A stretch of 64,000 bases of DNA from Salvelinus alpinus (Eukaryota; Chordata; Actinopteri; Salmoniformes; Salmonidae), in the NCBI RefSeq assembly GCF_045679555.1, contig NC_092096.1:19149227-19213226 (forward strand), given 5' to 3'. The notes beneath the pieces are model-generated. The model saw only the letters and a list, made by a program, of their open reading frames with translations. It ran no database searches and was not told the origin of the DNA. Position numbers and translations under genes: made by a program. Position 1 is the stretch's first letter. Each line of letters opens with the position of its first letter. Positions 11,085 through 21,959 of this stretch are shown piece by piece.

Positions 11085-11186
11085 AAAGTAAGTTGTCAAA
11101 AACATAAATAGTAAAGTACAGATACCCCCAAAAACGACTTAGGTAAAAAATACTTTGAAGTACTACATAAGTACTTTACACAACTG
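11085..11186 (-). mobile_element. Fragment of a short DNA-transposon-like repeat
   Basis: Contains AGTACAGATACCCCCAAAAA and AAGTACTTTACACAACTGTC. I recognise this as the reverse complement of the 3' half of the CAGTGGTGGAAAAAGTAC repeat, whose left half lies at 17408-17540. Confidence 0.5.
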
Positions 11187-11640
11187 TCGGCTAGCTGGCC
11201 AATGAAGTGGATCTATTACACTAATGTGGATCCTTTCAGTAGGCTACAACAACATGAGAAGTGAGAATGTCAATTGTATTTCTAATCTCTCTTTCCCTCC
11301 CTGTGTGTAGCGAGTTTAGAAGGGGTGGGTGTAACGGAGTTAAAATCACACCGTAAACTCATTCCACAGCTAGCTTGAAATGTCACCAATGGAACTATCG
11401 AAGTAGATGTCTTTCCATACTCAACAGTTGGTACGTTGTCGAGGAGAGCGGTCACGTGTTTGCAAGCAGCGGATCACTGGTTGGAGTCCAGTATGGGGGA
11501 TAGGGACAGTGGAGGAAGCTATACTGTTACCAGAATACGGACCTCCATTTCACAGGGGTACTAGGAGACCTAGTAGAGAGCGGGAGAAACAGGAGAGGGT
11601 ACAACTATAGATTGAATAACGGTTAGTTAAAAAATATTTA
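11187..11640 (+). repeat. Duplicated block (matches 3240-3330 and 28375-28625)
   Basis: The first 90 bp (GGCTAGCTGGCCAATGAAGT onwards) repeat 3245-3330. From about 11330 the sequence (GGAGTTAAAATCACACC, ATCACTGGTTGGAGTCCAGT, GAGGAAGCTATACTGTTACC) matches 28380-28610 upstream of gene C. The GATCACTGGTT-GAGTCC portion resembles a tRNA T-arm/B-box, so part of it may be SINE-like. No coding evidence. Confidence 0.65.
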
Positions 11641-12048
11641 GTACAACTTTGGTACAACTGAATGCTGTCCTGCTGTGCTGATTTGTCTTGTTGTGCGACT
11701 GTATGGCAACATATTGTCGTCAATAGTTTACTCACAACTAAACAAATGACCCAAGTGGTGACGACAGAGATTAGAAAAGGATCTTCTGTTTCTCGATCCT
11801 CTTTGAGTAGATGCCAATTTCACGTCAGTCAGAATTTCAGTCGGTTCCACTCATACTCCAAGGAGCCTTGAAATGAATGCTGCCTTTCAATAATCTGGAA
11901 TACCCGTGGATGAATGTAATATAATTATTTAATGACGTGGTTTGGTTGCCCTTGCAGTCGTCCCACTAAGATGCACTTTTCTGTTGTGACTCACACCGTC
12001 ATTGTGTTGTCCTTGTTTTGTCTTAGCTCCTCTTTACACCTCTGTGGA
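11641..12048. other. Spacer before the 48-bp array
   Basis: No gene seen. The sequence TTGTTTTGTCTTAG at about 12012-12026, directly before the array's open frame, looks like a splice acceptor, but I see no matching upstream exon. Confidence 0.4.
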
Positions 12049-15000
12049 GGATAAGCCTGGTACATTAGTCATGGAAACAGGGCTGAACACTGTGGATGAT
12101 AACCCTGGTACATTAGTCATGGAAACAGGGCTGAACACTGTGGATGATAACCCTGGTACATTAGTCATGGAAACAGGGCTGAACACTGTGGATGATAACC
12201 CTGGTACATTAGTCATGGAAACAGGGCTGAACACTGTGGATGATAACCCTGGTACATTAGTCATGGAAACAGGGCTGAACACTGTGGATGATAACCCTGG
12301 TACATTAGTCATGGAAACAGGGCTGAACATGGTGGATGATAACCCTGGTACATTAGTCATGGAAACAGGGCTGAACACGGTGGATGATAAGCCTGGTACA
12401 TTAGTCATGGAAACAGGGCTGAACACGGTGGATGATAAGCCTGGTACATTAGTCATGGAAACAGGGCTGAACACTGTGGATGATAAGCCTGGTACATTAG
12501 TCATGGAAACAGGGCTGAACACTGTGGATGATAAGCCTGGTACATTAGTCATGGAAACAGGGCTGAACATGGTGGATGATAAGCCTTGTACATTAGTCAT
12601 GGAAACAGGGCTGAACATGGTGGATGATAACCCTGGTACATTAGTCATGGAAACAGGGCTGAACACTGTGGATGATAACCCTGGTACATTAGTCATGGAA
12701 ACAGGGCTGAACATGGTGGATGATAAGCCTTGTACATTAGTCATGGAAACAGGGCTGAACATGGTGGATGATAACCCTGGTACATTAGTCATGGAAACAG
12801 GGCTGAACACTGTGGATGATAACCCTGGTACATTAGTCATGGAAACAGGGCTGAACATGGTGGATGATAACCCTGGTACATTAGTCATGGAAACAGGGCT
12901 GAACACTGTGGATGATAACCCTGGTACATTAGTCATGGAAACAGGGCTGAACACTGTGGATGATAACCCTGGTACATTAGTCATGGAAACAGGGCTGAAC
13001 ACTGTGGATGATAACCCTGGTACATTAGTCATGGAAACAGGGCTGAACACTGTGGATGATAACCCTGGTACATTAGTCATGGAAACAGGGCTGAACACGG
13101 TGGATGATAAGCCTGGTACATTAGTCATGGAAACAGGGCTGAACACGGTGGATGATAAGCCTGGTACATTAGTCATGGAAACAGGGCTGAACATGGTGGA
13201 TGAAAACCCTGGTACATTAGTCATGGAAACAGGGCTGAACACTGTGGATGATAACCCTGGTACATTAGTCATGGAAACAGGGCTGAACACTGTGGATGAT
13301 AACCCTGGTACATTAGTCATGGAAACAGGGCTGAACACGGTGGATGATAAGCCTGGTACATTAGTCATGGAAACAGGGCTGAACACGGTGGATGATAAGC
13401 CTGGTACATTAGTCATGGAAACAGGGCTGAACATGGTGGATGAAAACCCTGGTACATTAGTCATGGAAACAGGGCTGAACACTGTGGATGATAACCCTGG
13501 TACATTAGTCATGGAAACAGGGCTGAACACTGTGGATGATAACCCTGGTACATTAGTCATGGAAACAGGGCTGAACATGGTGGATGATAACCCTGGTACA
13601 TTAGTCATGGAAACAGGGCTGAACACTGTGGATGATAACCCTGGTACATTAGTCATGGAAACAGGGCTGAACATGGTGGATGATAACCCTGGTACATTAG
13701 TCATGGAAACAGGGCTGAACACTGTGGATGATAACCCTGGTACATTAGTCATGGAAACAGGGCTGAACACTGTGGATGATAACCCTGGTACATTAGTCAT
13801 GGAAACAGGGCTGAACACGGTGGATGATAAGCCTGGTACATTAGTCATGGAAACAGGGCTGAACACGGTGGATGATAAGCCTGGTACATTAGTCATGGAA
13901 ACAGGGCTGAACATGGTGGATGATAACCCTGGTACATTAGTCATGGAAACAGGGCTGAACACTGTGGATGATAACCCTGGTACATTAGTCATGGAAACAG
14001 GGCTGAACACTGTGGATGATAAGCCTTGTACATTAGTCATGGAAACAGGGCTGAACACTGTGGATGATAACCCTGGTACATTAGTCATGGAAACAGGGCT
14101 GAACACTGTGGATGATAAGCCTGGTACATTAGTCATGGAAACAGGGCTGAACACTGTGGATGATAACCCTGGTACATTAGTCATGGAAACAGGGCTGAAC
14201 ACTGTGGATGATAACCCTGGTACATTAGTCATGGAAACAGGGCTGAACACTGTGGATGATAACCCTGGTACATTAGTCATGGAAACAGGGCTGAACACTG
14301 TGGATGATAACCCTGGTACATTAGTCATGGAAACAGGGCTGAACACTGTGGATGATAACCCTGGTACATTAGTCATGGAAACAGGGCTGAACACTGTGGA
14401 TGATAACCCTGGTACATTAGTCATGGAAACAGGGCTGAACACTGTGGATGATAACCCTGGTACATTAGTCATGGAAACAGGGCTGAACACTGTGGATGAT
14501 AACCCTGGTACATTAGTCATGGAAACAGGGCTGAACACTGTGGATGATAAGCCTTGTACATTAGTCATGGAAACAGGGCTGAACACTGTGGATGATAAGC
14601 CTGGTACATTAGTCATGGAAACAGGGCTGAACACTGTGGATGATAAGCCTGGTACATTAGTCATGGAAACAGGGCTGAACACTGTGGATGATAAGCCTGG
14701 TACATTAGTCATGGAAACAGGGCTGAACACGGTGGATGATAAGCCTTGTACATTAGTCATGGAAACAGGGCTGAACACTGTGGATGATAAGCCTTGTACA
14801 TTAGTCATGGAAACAGGGCTGAACACTGTGGATGATAAGCCTGGTACATTAGTCATGGAAACAGGGCTGAACACTGTGGATGATAAGCCTGGTACATTAG
14901 TCATGGAAACAGGGCTGAACACTGTGGATGATAAGCCTGGTACATTAGTCATGGAAACAGGGCTGAACATGGTGGATGATAACCCTGGTACATTAGTCAT

Positions 15001-15740
15001 GGAAACAGGGCTGAACACTGTGGATGATAAGCCTGGTACATTAGTCATGGAAACAGGGCTGAACACTGTGGATGATAAGCCTGGTACATTAGTCATGGAA
15101 ACAGGGCTGAACACTGTGGATGATAAGCCTGGTACATTAGTCATGGAAACAGGGCTGAACACGGTGGATGATAACCCTGGTACATTAGTCATGGAAACAG
15201 GGCTGAACACTGTGGATGATAACCCTGGTACATTAGTCATGGAAACAGGGCTGAACATGGTGGATGATAAGCCTTGTACATTAGTCATGGAAACAGGGCT
15301 GAACACTGTGGATGATAAGCCTGGTACATTAGTCATGGAAACAGGGCTGAACATGGTGGATGATAAGCCTTGTACATTAGTCATGGAAACAGGGCTGAAC
15401 ACGGTGGATGATAAGCCTTGTACATTAGTCATGGAAACAGGGCTGAACACTGTGGATGATAAGCCTGGTACATTAGTCATGGAAACAGGGCTGAACACTG
15501 TGGATGATAAGCCTGGTACATTAGTAATGGAAACAGAGCTGAACACTGTGGATGACAAGCCTGGTACATTAGTGAAGGAAACAGGGCTGAACACGGTGGA
15601 TGATTAGCCTGGTACATTAGTGAAGGAAACAGGGCTGAACACTGTGGATGATAAGCCTGGTACATTAGTCATGGAAACAGGGCTGAACACGGTGGATGAT
15701 AAACCTGGTACATTAGTCATGGAAACAGGGCTGAACACTT
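12049..15740. repeat. 48-bp minisatellite, about 77 copies, open in frame
   Basis: Unit of exactly 48 bp; reading + gives the 16-residue period PGTLVMETGLNTVDDN. Units vary at a few sites: ACT/ACG/ATG (T/M), AAC/AAG (N/K), GGT/TGT (G/C) and GAT/GAA (D/E). I see no indel in about 3.6 kb, so the + frame stays open from 12002 to a TAG at 15605-15607, and the minus strand is also open across nearly the whole array (about 1,186 codons). There is no in-frame ATG before the repeats; the first ATGs lie within the units (about 12071). The last units after 15500 carry more private mutations. The best reading is a non-coding minisatellite; an expressed repetitive protein or exon cannot be excluded. Confidence 0.93.
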
Positions 15741-15974
15741 GAGTCCTGCTGTTGACAGTCAAATGTTTAGCGTCATGCTACACAGCTGGCTACAGACAAA
15801 CACACACACACACCTGTTCCCCTATGGCAACAGAGCTATTCTTTAAACAACCAGTTAACCCAGCTGTCGGTTTCAGATCAATTATTTATTAATAAAAACA
15901 AAAAAGTTATATAAGTATAGTCTGATTTGATTCATGTCATAATGTAATGATTAAACAGAGATATACAAATGTAT
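15741..15974. other. Spacer, no gene seen
   Basis: Contains a (CA)n run at about 15800-15812 and AT-rich sequence. Nothing supportable. Confidence 0.4.
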
Positions 15975-16205
15975 GTGTAACCGATGTGAAATGGCTAGCT
16001 AGTTAGTGGTGGTGCACGCTAATAGCCTTTCAATCGGTGACGTCACTTGCTCTGAGACCTTGAAGTAGTATACCTCTAGTATACGTCTAGATCTCAGAGC
16101 GGCTTTTGTGGAGCGATGGGTAACGATGCTTCGTGGGTGACTGTTGTTGATGTGTGCAGAGGGTCCCTGATTCGCGAGGGGACGGACTAAAGTTATACTG
16201 TTCAT
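15975..16205 (+). repeat. Abundant salmonid repeat, tRNA-like core
   Basis: Starts TGTAACCGATGTGAAATGGC and runs to AAAGTTATACTGTTCA. The middle (GCAGAGGGTCCCTGATTCGC) resembles a decayed tRNA T-arm. I recall many genomic copies in salmonids, but the class (SINE or LTR-derived) is not settled. Confidence 0.6.
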
Positions 16206-16479
16206 ATGCTTTCCAGAAAATATCCCCTTCCATTTGTCCAAGACTATTTCTCATCCATTTTGACCTAATGCTGCTCAAGCAATGATATTCAGTCGACTCC
16301 AGATAAGTGCATTTTCAATACTTGCAAACTCTGTGTTAAGTAGATTACAGTGTTTTGTCAAACCCATTTCAATCGCATGTCTTTATAATTACTCTTGATA
16401 ATGGCATTCTCTGGTTTAGTGCACGCTGTCCCATTAGTCCCAAGCATACACTAATAACAACGCTATTACTCCTTTTAAC
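16206..16479 (+). repeat. Upstream block shared by genes B and C
   Basis: From about 16305 (GTGCATTTTCAATACTTGCA) the sequence aligns with 28655-28760 upstream of gene C, including CATTTCAAT-CATGTCTT and GTGCACGCTGT. It is part of the duplication unit. Confidence 0.65.
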
Positions 16480-16683
16480 TGTTTCGTGTTTCCACCCGTA
16501 GTTATCGATTTCCATTATAATTGGTCTGTAACTTGTATTAAAACCCCCCACCCACACTGTGGCGCTGTGTTGTGTTTATGGGCTCTCCACCCGCTTCTAA
16601 AAACAGAAAAATAAAATACGGAAATAAAACTAGGAGTGTGTTTGTCACCATCGTTCTTTCTTCAACTCTCAGTCGACTGAAAC
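16480..16683 (+). promoter_or_regulatory. Conserved 5' flank of zinc-finger gene B
   Basis: Carries the same ordered landmarks as 4975-5173: an ATTGGTCTGTAAC box, TATTAAAACCCC, CGCTTCTAAAAACAGAAAAA, GGAAATAAAACT and CTCTCAGTCGACTGAAAC right before the ATG. Probable promoter and 5' UTR. Confidence 0.45.
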
Positions 16684-16849
16684 ATGTCTAAACTACAGTC
16701 GTTTCGTATGTTTTTAAATGAGCGTTTAACGGCGGCTGCTGTGGAGATTTTGAGTGCAGTTGAGCAAACGGTAGCGGACTATCAGGAGGAGAATGATCGG
16801 CTACGGAGACTGCTGAGGATCACACCAGAGATACAATTATGTAGAATAG
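16684..16849 (+). CDS. Zinc-finger gene B, exon 1 (N-terminal domain)
   Basis: Encodes MSKLQSFRMFLNERLTAAAV and then EILSAVEQTVADYQEENDRL, 55 residues plus one base. It matches gene A exon 1 with a few replacements (V9M, G24S, E28Q, E32D). The donor is G|GTTCGT at 16850. If unspliced, the frame would run on for 11 codons beyond the split codon (YVDLVMAR end) to a stop at 16879-16881. Joined to 20321 it reads RIE-SLQLSLAVSEDEV. Confidence 0.87.
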
Positions 16850-17400
16850 GTTCGTATGTAGATCTAGTGATGGCTAGGTAGATAACTCAATAAATATACT
16901 GTTTAGGTTTTAAGCGATCTGCATTTCAATATGTTTTATTAATGGAGAAAAACATCGTCACGAATCAGGAAGTGATTCGAATTCATAATTTTAAATGGAA
17001 AAACATTTAAAATAAATACTAGCTTATTATCTTCAGTTTGAGATTGAATAAATATTCTAGTTGTTCAATAATTGAATTCGAATGTTGGTTCAATTGAATT
17101 GATTTACATTCTAATTGACCCAACCTTGCCTAATACATTAGACTTTGTTCCTTTGCTGCTGATTACACACCTCTGAGGAGATGCTACAGCTACATTTGTT
17201 AGGAACATTTCCTCTCACAAGCTGTACAAGCCAGAATGTTTAATAAAATGTACCGTTAATTTGAATTTACTCTAACGGTTGTCTGACTTTTCAAAACGCT
17301 GGGTGCGTTTAGTTCGATTGAATGTGTGCTGCGTTTCCTAACCGTTTTTACTGAACCACACATGTTTTATTTGGGGGAACACAAGTGTGTATATATAAAG
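16850..17400. other. Gene B intron 1, 5' part
   Basis: AT-rich. The segment at 17035-17110 (ATTCTAGTTGTTCAATAATT, GAATTCGAATGTT) is similar to 35020-35070 in gene C's intron, a remnant of the ancestral intron. Bases about 17298-17350 (GGGTGCGTTTAGTTCGATTG) resemble the end of the MITE at 34575-34846. Confidence 0.45.
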
Positions 17401-17407
17401 ATTATCA

Positions 17408-17540
17408 GTGGTGGAAAAAGTACCCAATTGTCATACTTGAGTAAAAATAAAGATACCTTAAAAGAAATTGACTCAAGTGAAAGTCACCCAGTAAAATACT
17501 ACCCAAGTAAAAGTATTTGGTTTCAAATATACTTAACACA
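17408..17540 (+). mobile_element. Left part of a CAGTGGTGGAAAAAGTAC repeat
   Basis: Begins CAGTGGTGGAAAAAGTACCC and continues with AAAGTCACCCAGTAAAATAC. I recognise this as a widespread short DNA-transposon-like element of fish. Its right half is absent here. Confidence 0.6.
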
Positions 17541-18075
17541 TTCCTGAATAATAATGCGACACTGGAGGGAATGGTATCTAAAACAATTGCAAAATATTAT
17601 GGTGTCACAGGGATATTGTAAAGTGTTAAGAATTCCTTATAGTTAAGTGAAAGACCCTCTGCATTTACAAGTTGGCTCACCAATAGGATATTATTTTTGG
17701 AACCAATATTCTACAAACAAAGAAGTATTTTTATACAATGTGTTCTGATTATTCCATATATAATATGCGTGGAGAAAAATGATGCTTATAAATGAAGGAC
17801 CATGACAAGAAAACCTGCCGATGAAAAGCAGAGTTTCACTGGAACTTTGTCAATATTTGTACACATAGAAGTTTACAGTATTAAGTGTAATGTCATTGTA
17901 ACTCATCACAAGACAAATACAGTGACCAAAGTGATCACAGTCCGAGAGTAAAATATTACCAACAAAGGTATTTGTTATTGTAGTGACCCCAGCGGAGCGT
18001 TCAGAGCCATGGGAAAGACACATATCAGTGCCCAACTGTGACTTCCAGAAGTTGGTATCAGCAGAAATTCAGTAT
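17541..18075. other. Intronic sequence, nothing recognised
   Basis: No gene or clear repeat seen in this part of gene B intron 1. Confidence 0.35.
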
Positions 18076-18285
18076 TTTATTTTATTTCACCTTTATTTAA
18101 CCAGGTAGGCCAGTTGAGAACAAGTTCTCATTTACAACTGCGACCTGGCCAAGATAAAGCAAAGCAGTTCGACACACAACAACACAGAGTTGCACATGGA
18201 ATTTACAAACATACAGTCAATAATACAATATAAAAAGTGTATATACAGTGTGTGTAAATGAGGTAAGATAAGGGAGGTAAGGCAA
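18076..18285 (-). mobile_element. LINE 3'-end fragment
   Basis: The reverse complement carries the same tail as 27022-27216 (CTTGGCCAGGTCGCAG, CTGGCCTACCTGGTTAAATA, CACACTGTATATACAC). It is a short 5'-truncated insertion of the same LINE family, in antisense orientation in gene B intron 1. Confidence 0.8.
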
Positions 18286-18714
18286 TCAAAGAGTGCAACT
18301 CTTGATTTAAAAAAATATATATATATATTGGCAAAGTTTTTTAGCAAATAAAAATAAGGCATTGTGTTTCACATTGTTTAGGAACGCCTTAGCATTAACA
18401 GAAACTATAGACAAAGACAAAACATGACAGATTACATGAAAGTATCAACTGTAGGATGAGTCAGAAACATAGGAGCAGTGAACGTAAGCTATAAGGAACC
18501 TTGATCTGCACCATTTAAGTCAACTTAAAGTGGAAAAAAAGCTTGTACCATTAACTGAGATGGTTGTTATCCAGATCTTGAAATTCAACTCAACAGAAAA
18601 TGATGTTCAAGACCAAGTCAAGGGTTCTCTGTGGTTAGAGAGAATAAAACCCTCTTTATTGTAATCAGGGACTATTCTGAACATGTTTTTCTTTTAATAA
18701 AGGGGTACCTACTT
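18286..18714. other. Intronic sequence, nothing recognised
   Basis: Contains a short (AT)n run at about 18315-18330. No gene seen. Confidence 0.35.
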
Positions 18715-18901
18715 TTATTTAACTAGGCAAATCAGTTCAAAACAAATTCTTATTTACATTGACAGCCTACTAGGGAACAGTTGGTTTTACTGCCTTTTTC
18801 AGGGGCAGAATGACAGATTTTTACCTTGTCAGCTCAGGGATTCGATCCAGCAACCTTTTAGTTACTGGCCCAATGCTCTAACCACTAGGCTACCTGCCTA
18901 C
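18715..18901 (-). mobile_element. tRNA-derived SINE
   Basis: On the minus strand the head reads GTAGCCTAGTGGTTAGAGCA, with an A-box (18882-18892) and a B-box GGATCGAATCC (18838-18848). A core with GACAAGGTAAAAATCTG follows. The tail TTTGCCTAGTTAAATAAAAG is shared with LINE-type 3' ends and with the SINE at 30411-30565. This is a salmonid tRNA-derived SINE; I do not assign the subfamily. Confidence 0.85.
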
Positions 18902-19690
18902 TATTTTAAGTGCATATGAAAAGTGATAATAAAAAATGATTTCCGTGCAGTTAATGAAGCCTTTCCCTTATTTGGTGCTTTCTTTATCGTTGGCCACAAT
19001 TTGTTCCTCCTCTCTATGTCCTCCGGGCTGAGATGCTCGGCGAAACGCAGACCACGGCTCTGAAGGAACGCCGTCTTCCAGGCAGCTTTCCAGACAGCAT
19101 CCCTGTAGAATCTGTCAGTGAAGAGGATGACGATACCCCTTGGTCTTGAATCGTTTTGCAGTTTTTTCTTGCCGAGGTGATGCATCACCGTCGATGCTAT
19201 CACCAACTCTGTTCTTCTCTGCAGGCATAACTTCTTGGCAGATGCGGATAGCCTCACGTCGCACATTCTCCACGTCGGGCACGCCGTGGAGTCTCAGGTT
19301 CCATCTTATTGCTCCAGATCAGTGAGACGGCTATGGTAGACATTGTTATTCTGTTCCACCTTTTCCATACTCTTTTCAACTTTAGCCACTCTCATTTTCA
19401 CATTCTTGATTTCACCACATGCAGACTCGTCTTTATGAAGCCTTCGATTACCATGGTGTTTGCGTCTACCATTGTGTCAATGGCGTCAGACCTGGAGTTG
19501 ATGAGTAAAGAGAGGGTATCCACGATGTCAAGAGTCCGTGTTGCGTTTTTTGGAGGGTGGCGGTTTGCACGGAGTAGTAGTTTTGGCAGTTGTCTATAAA
19601 CACGTTCCTCTCTTGTTGATTAGCAATAGAATGGCTAGCTTCTTCCCTTCTCTTTTTGTTACGACTTCGCATCGACATGCCAAAATAAAT
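18902..19690 (-). pseudogene. L1-type ORF1 remnant
   Basis: The 3' part of the minus-strand frame encodes RGIVILFTDRFYRDAVWKAA, LRFAEHLSPEDIERRNKLWP and KKAPNKGKASLTARK. This resembles the C-terminal RNA-binding region of LINE-1 ORF1 proteins (Transposase_22 type). Upstream a disrupted stretch includes LLTSWIPSLYSSTPG and, in other frames, a likely coiled-coil region. An N-terminal MSMRSRNKKRREEASHSIAN begins at 19678. At least one frameshift and stops break it. It sits next to the SINE at 18715-18901. Confidence 0.6.
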
Positions 19691-19828
19691 GATCCACTTA
19701 TCATTCCAGTCACAGGAATGTTCTTATATCTTGAGCAAATAAAACCAATAATAATAAGAATTACTTTCTGACGCAGCAGGTAAAAAGTGCCTGTTCAAGC
19801 CGTCATCGTGGCCTCCTCTCGCATCGTA

Positions 19829-19948
19829 AACGACTTCATTTGGTTTCAAATGCGCTATTGAGTCTTCACATAGGAATTAAGATGTCACGTGATCAATGGT
19901 TTTGTCCATTCATATATAGATGGGTTGGCTGACGACGTCACGAAAAGA
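19829..19948 (+). repeat. Inverted duplicate of 34120-34231
   Basis: The reverse complement of 34120-34231 aligns end to end: CTTCATTTGG, TTGAGTCTTCACATAGGAAT, GTCACGTGATC and AGATGGGTTGGCTGACG are shared. One copy is in gene B intron 1 and the inverted copy is in gene C intron 1. Confidence 0.8.
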
Positions 19949-20320
19949 AGGTGAGGGTAAAAAGGTGTGGGATGAGCCTGGAGAAATGGAACCACTCTCA
20001 AATTCACAGACAGAGCTAGGTATGCAAGGACTGACCATCTATGATATCAAAATGATAGTTTGAACCATGTTTTGAGGCTATATAGTGTTTCTTTACATTT
20101 ACAAACAAGCTTATATTTGGGCTTCTGATGGGGGACGACAGTTGAACTAAACTCGAGGCATTTATACGCTATATTCTTTAAGAATCAATGGATATCATTC
20201 ATTTGTAAGTCAAAAAATCGATGGCACAACTAAGGATTCTAGCTTTAACTTCTAATTGACCAAAACCCTGATGTCTAAAAGCTGTATAGATAACCTCTGC
20301 TCCTCTCTCCTTTCCTTCAG
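19949..20320 (+). other. End of gene B intron 1
   Basis: AATGGAACCACTCTCAAA and GCAAGGACTGACCATC also occur before gene C exon 2 (35150-35210), so this is ancestral intron sequence. It ends in the polypyrimidine tract TCTCTCCTTTCCTTCAG. Confidence 0.55.
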
Positions 20321-21912
20321 AATCTCTGCAACTCTCTCTCGCTGTCTCTGAAGATGAAGTTGCCTCTGAGCATCAGCACTGTGAGCAGGAGTGGAGCCCC
20401 AGTCTGGGGCAGGAGAACCCAGAACTTCCACAGATTAAAGAGGAACAGGAGGAACTCAGGACCAGTCAGGAGGAAGAGCAGCTTCAAGGGCTGGAGGCTG
20501 ATTTCAAATTCACTCCTTCCTGTGTGAAAAGTGAATGTGATAAGGAGGACCCACTTCAGCCCTTCACTTCTCCCCAAACCCAGACTGTGGAGAACCGAGA
20601 GCGTGACCCTAAACAAGTGGATCTCACACCTTTTGTTACTGTGACCCACCTTAAGGGTCTCTACATTCCCTGTGACCCTCCAGATAATCAAAACAATACC
20701 TCCAGCCACAGGTCAGCTGTAAGCAGTGACCCAGTAGGACTTGACAGCAGCCCGCCATTGGATCCCAGCCCACCATTGGAACCCAGTCTGTCATTGGATC
20801 CCAGCCCTCCATTGGATCCCAGCCCACCATTGAATCCAAACCTATCAATGGGGGAACACTATATCAAACCCAGCACCACGTCTAGAAAAACTCACCACTG
20901 CTGTGACTGTGGTGAAATGTTTGCTTTGAAAGCTGACCTGCAGAGGCATGTGACTCTCTTCAAGAAGAGACTTCGTGAATGCAGCTTCTGCAGAAAACGC
21001 TACAACTCCACCTGTAAACTAAAGGCCCATGTCCGACTCTGTCACAGTGTGAAACCCTACACCTGCCCTGTTTGTAGCAAGACCTTCAAACTCAAAGGAG
21101 ATCTGTCCAAGCACATGAGGATTCACACAGGAGAGAAGCCATTTAGCTGTGGTGACTGTGGGAAAAGCTTCAATCAGAAGGGGTCCCTAAAGAAGCATAT
21201 ACTTACTCACACAGGAGATAAACCATTTAGCTGTGCTGACTGTGGGAAAAGCTTCAATCAGAAGGGGAACCTAAGGAACCATAAACTGACTCACACAGCA
21301 GAGAAACCATTTAGCTGTGATGACTGTGGGAAAAGCTTCAATCAGAAGGGGTCCCTAAAGAAGCATATACTTACTCACACAGGAGATAAACCCTTTAGCT
21401 GTGCTGACTGTGGGAAAAGCTTCAATCAGAAGGGGAACCTAAGGAACCATAAACTGACTCACACAGCAGAGAAACCATTTAGCTGTGATGACTGTGGGAA
21501 AAGCTTCAATCAGAAGGGGTCCCTAAAGAAGCATACACTGACTCACACAGGAGAGAAACCATTTAGCTGTGGTGACTGTGGGAAAAGCTTCAATCAGAAA
21601 TGGAAACTATCTTTACATATCCAGACTCACACAGTAGGGAAACCATTCAGCTGTGATGAGTGTGGGAAAAGCTTCATTCAGAAGGGGAACCTTAAGAGCC
21701 ATAAACTGACTCACACAGGAGAGAAACAATTTAGCTGTGATGATTGTGGGAAAAGCTTCATTCACAAGGGGAACCTTAAGAGCCATAAACTGACTCACAC
21801 AGGAGAGAAACCATTTAGCTGTGATGATTGTGGGAAAAGCTTCAATCAAAAGTCTAACTTACTGACGCATGTTAAAAACATCCACAAAGGAGGAAAACAG
21901 GATGAAAACTGA
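20321..21912 (+). CDS. Zinc-finger gene B, exon 2 (12 C2H2 fingers)
   Basis: Completes a 585-residue protein, the longest of the three. After the acidic linker, a Pro-rich spacer (PLDPSPPLEPSLSLDPSPP) is expanded relative to gene A. Fingers start at residue 249. Finger 1 lacks its last His (HVTLF), so it may not bind zinc; the remaining eleven keep the C2H2 ligands. Fingers 4-5 and 6-7 are a near-identical 168-bp tandem duplication (about 21168-21335 and 21336-21503). Most linkers are TGEKPFSC, some changed to TGDKP, TAEKP or TVGKP. Protein ends KNIHKGGKQDEN. The phase and acceptor (TTCCTTCAG) agree with exon 1 at 16684. The role is presumably DNA-binding; the target is unknown. Confidence 0.88.
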
Positions 21913-21952
21913 AAGAAAATTAGGACAAAGATCTATTTAGTCACAAGATGAC

Positions 21953-21958
21953 AATAAA
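21953..21958 (+). terminator. Polyadenylation signal, gene B
   Basis: AATAAA 41 bases after the stop, in the context conserved with genes A and C. Confidence 0.55.
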
Positions 21959-21959
21959 A

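Noticed and set aside
12034-15594. Minus-strand frame of about 1,186 codons across the 48-bp array
   Set aside because: It is the automatic complement of a 48-bp (multiple of 3) repeat; no promoter, start context or domain supports a minus-strand gene.
12049-15740. CRISPR-like regular array
   Set aside because: Units are contiguous without spacers, and the genome is a vertebrate; it is a minisatellite. The same applies to the other arrays.
18838-18892. Possible tRNA gene (A- and B-box)
   Set aside because: The boxes belong to a SINE head with a LINE-type tail; the cloverleaf is not intact.
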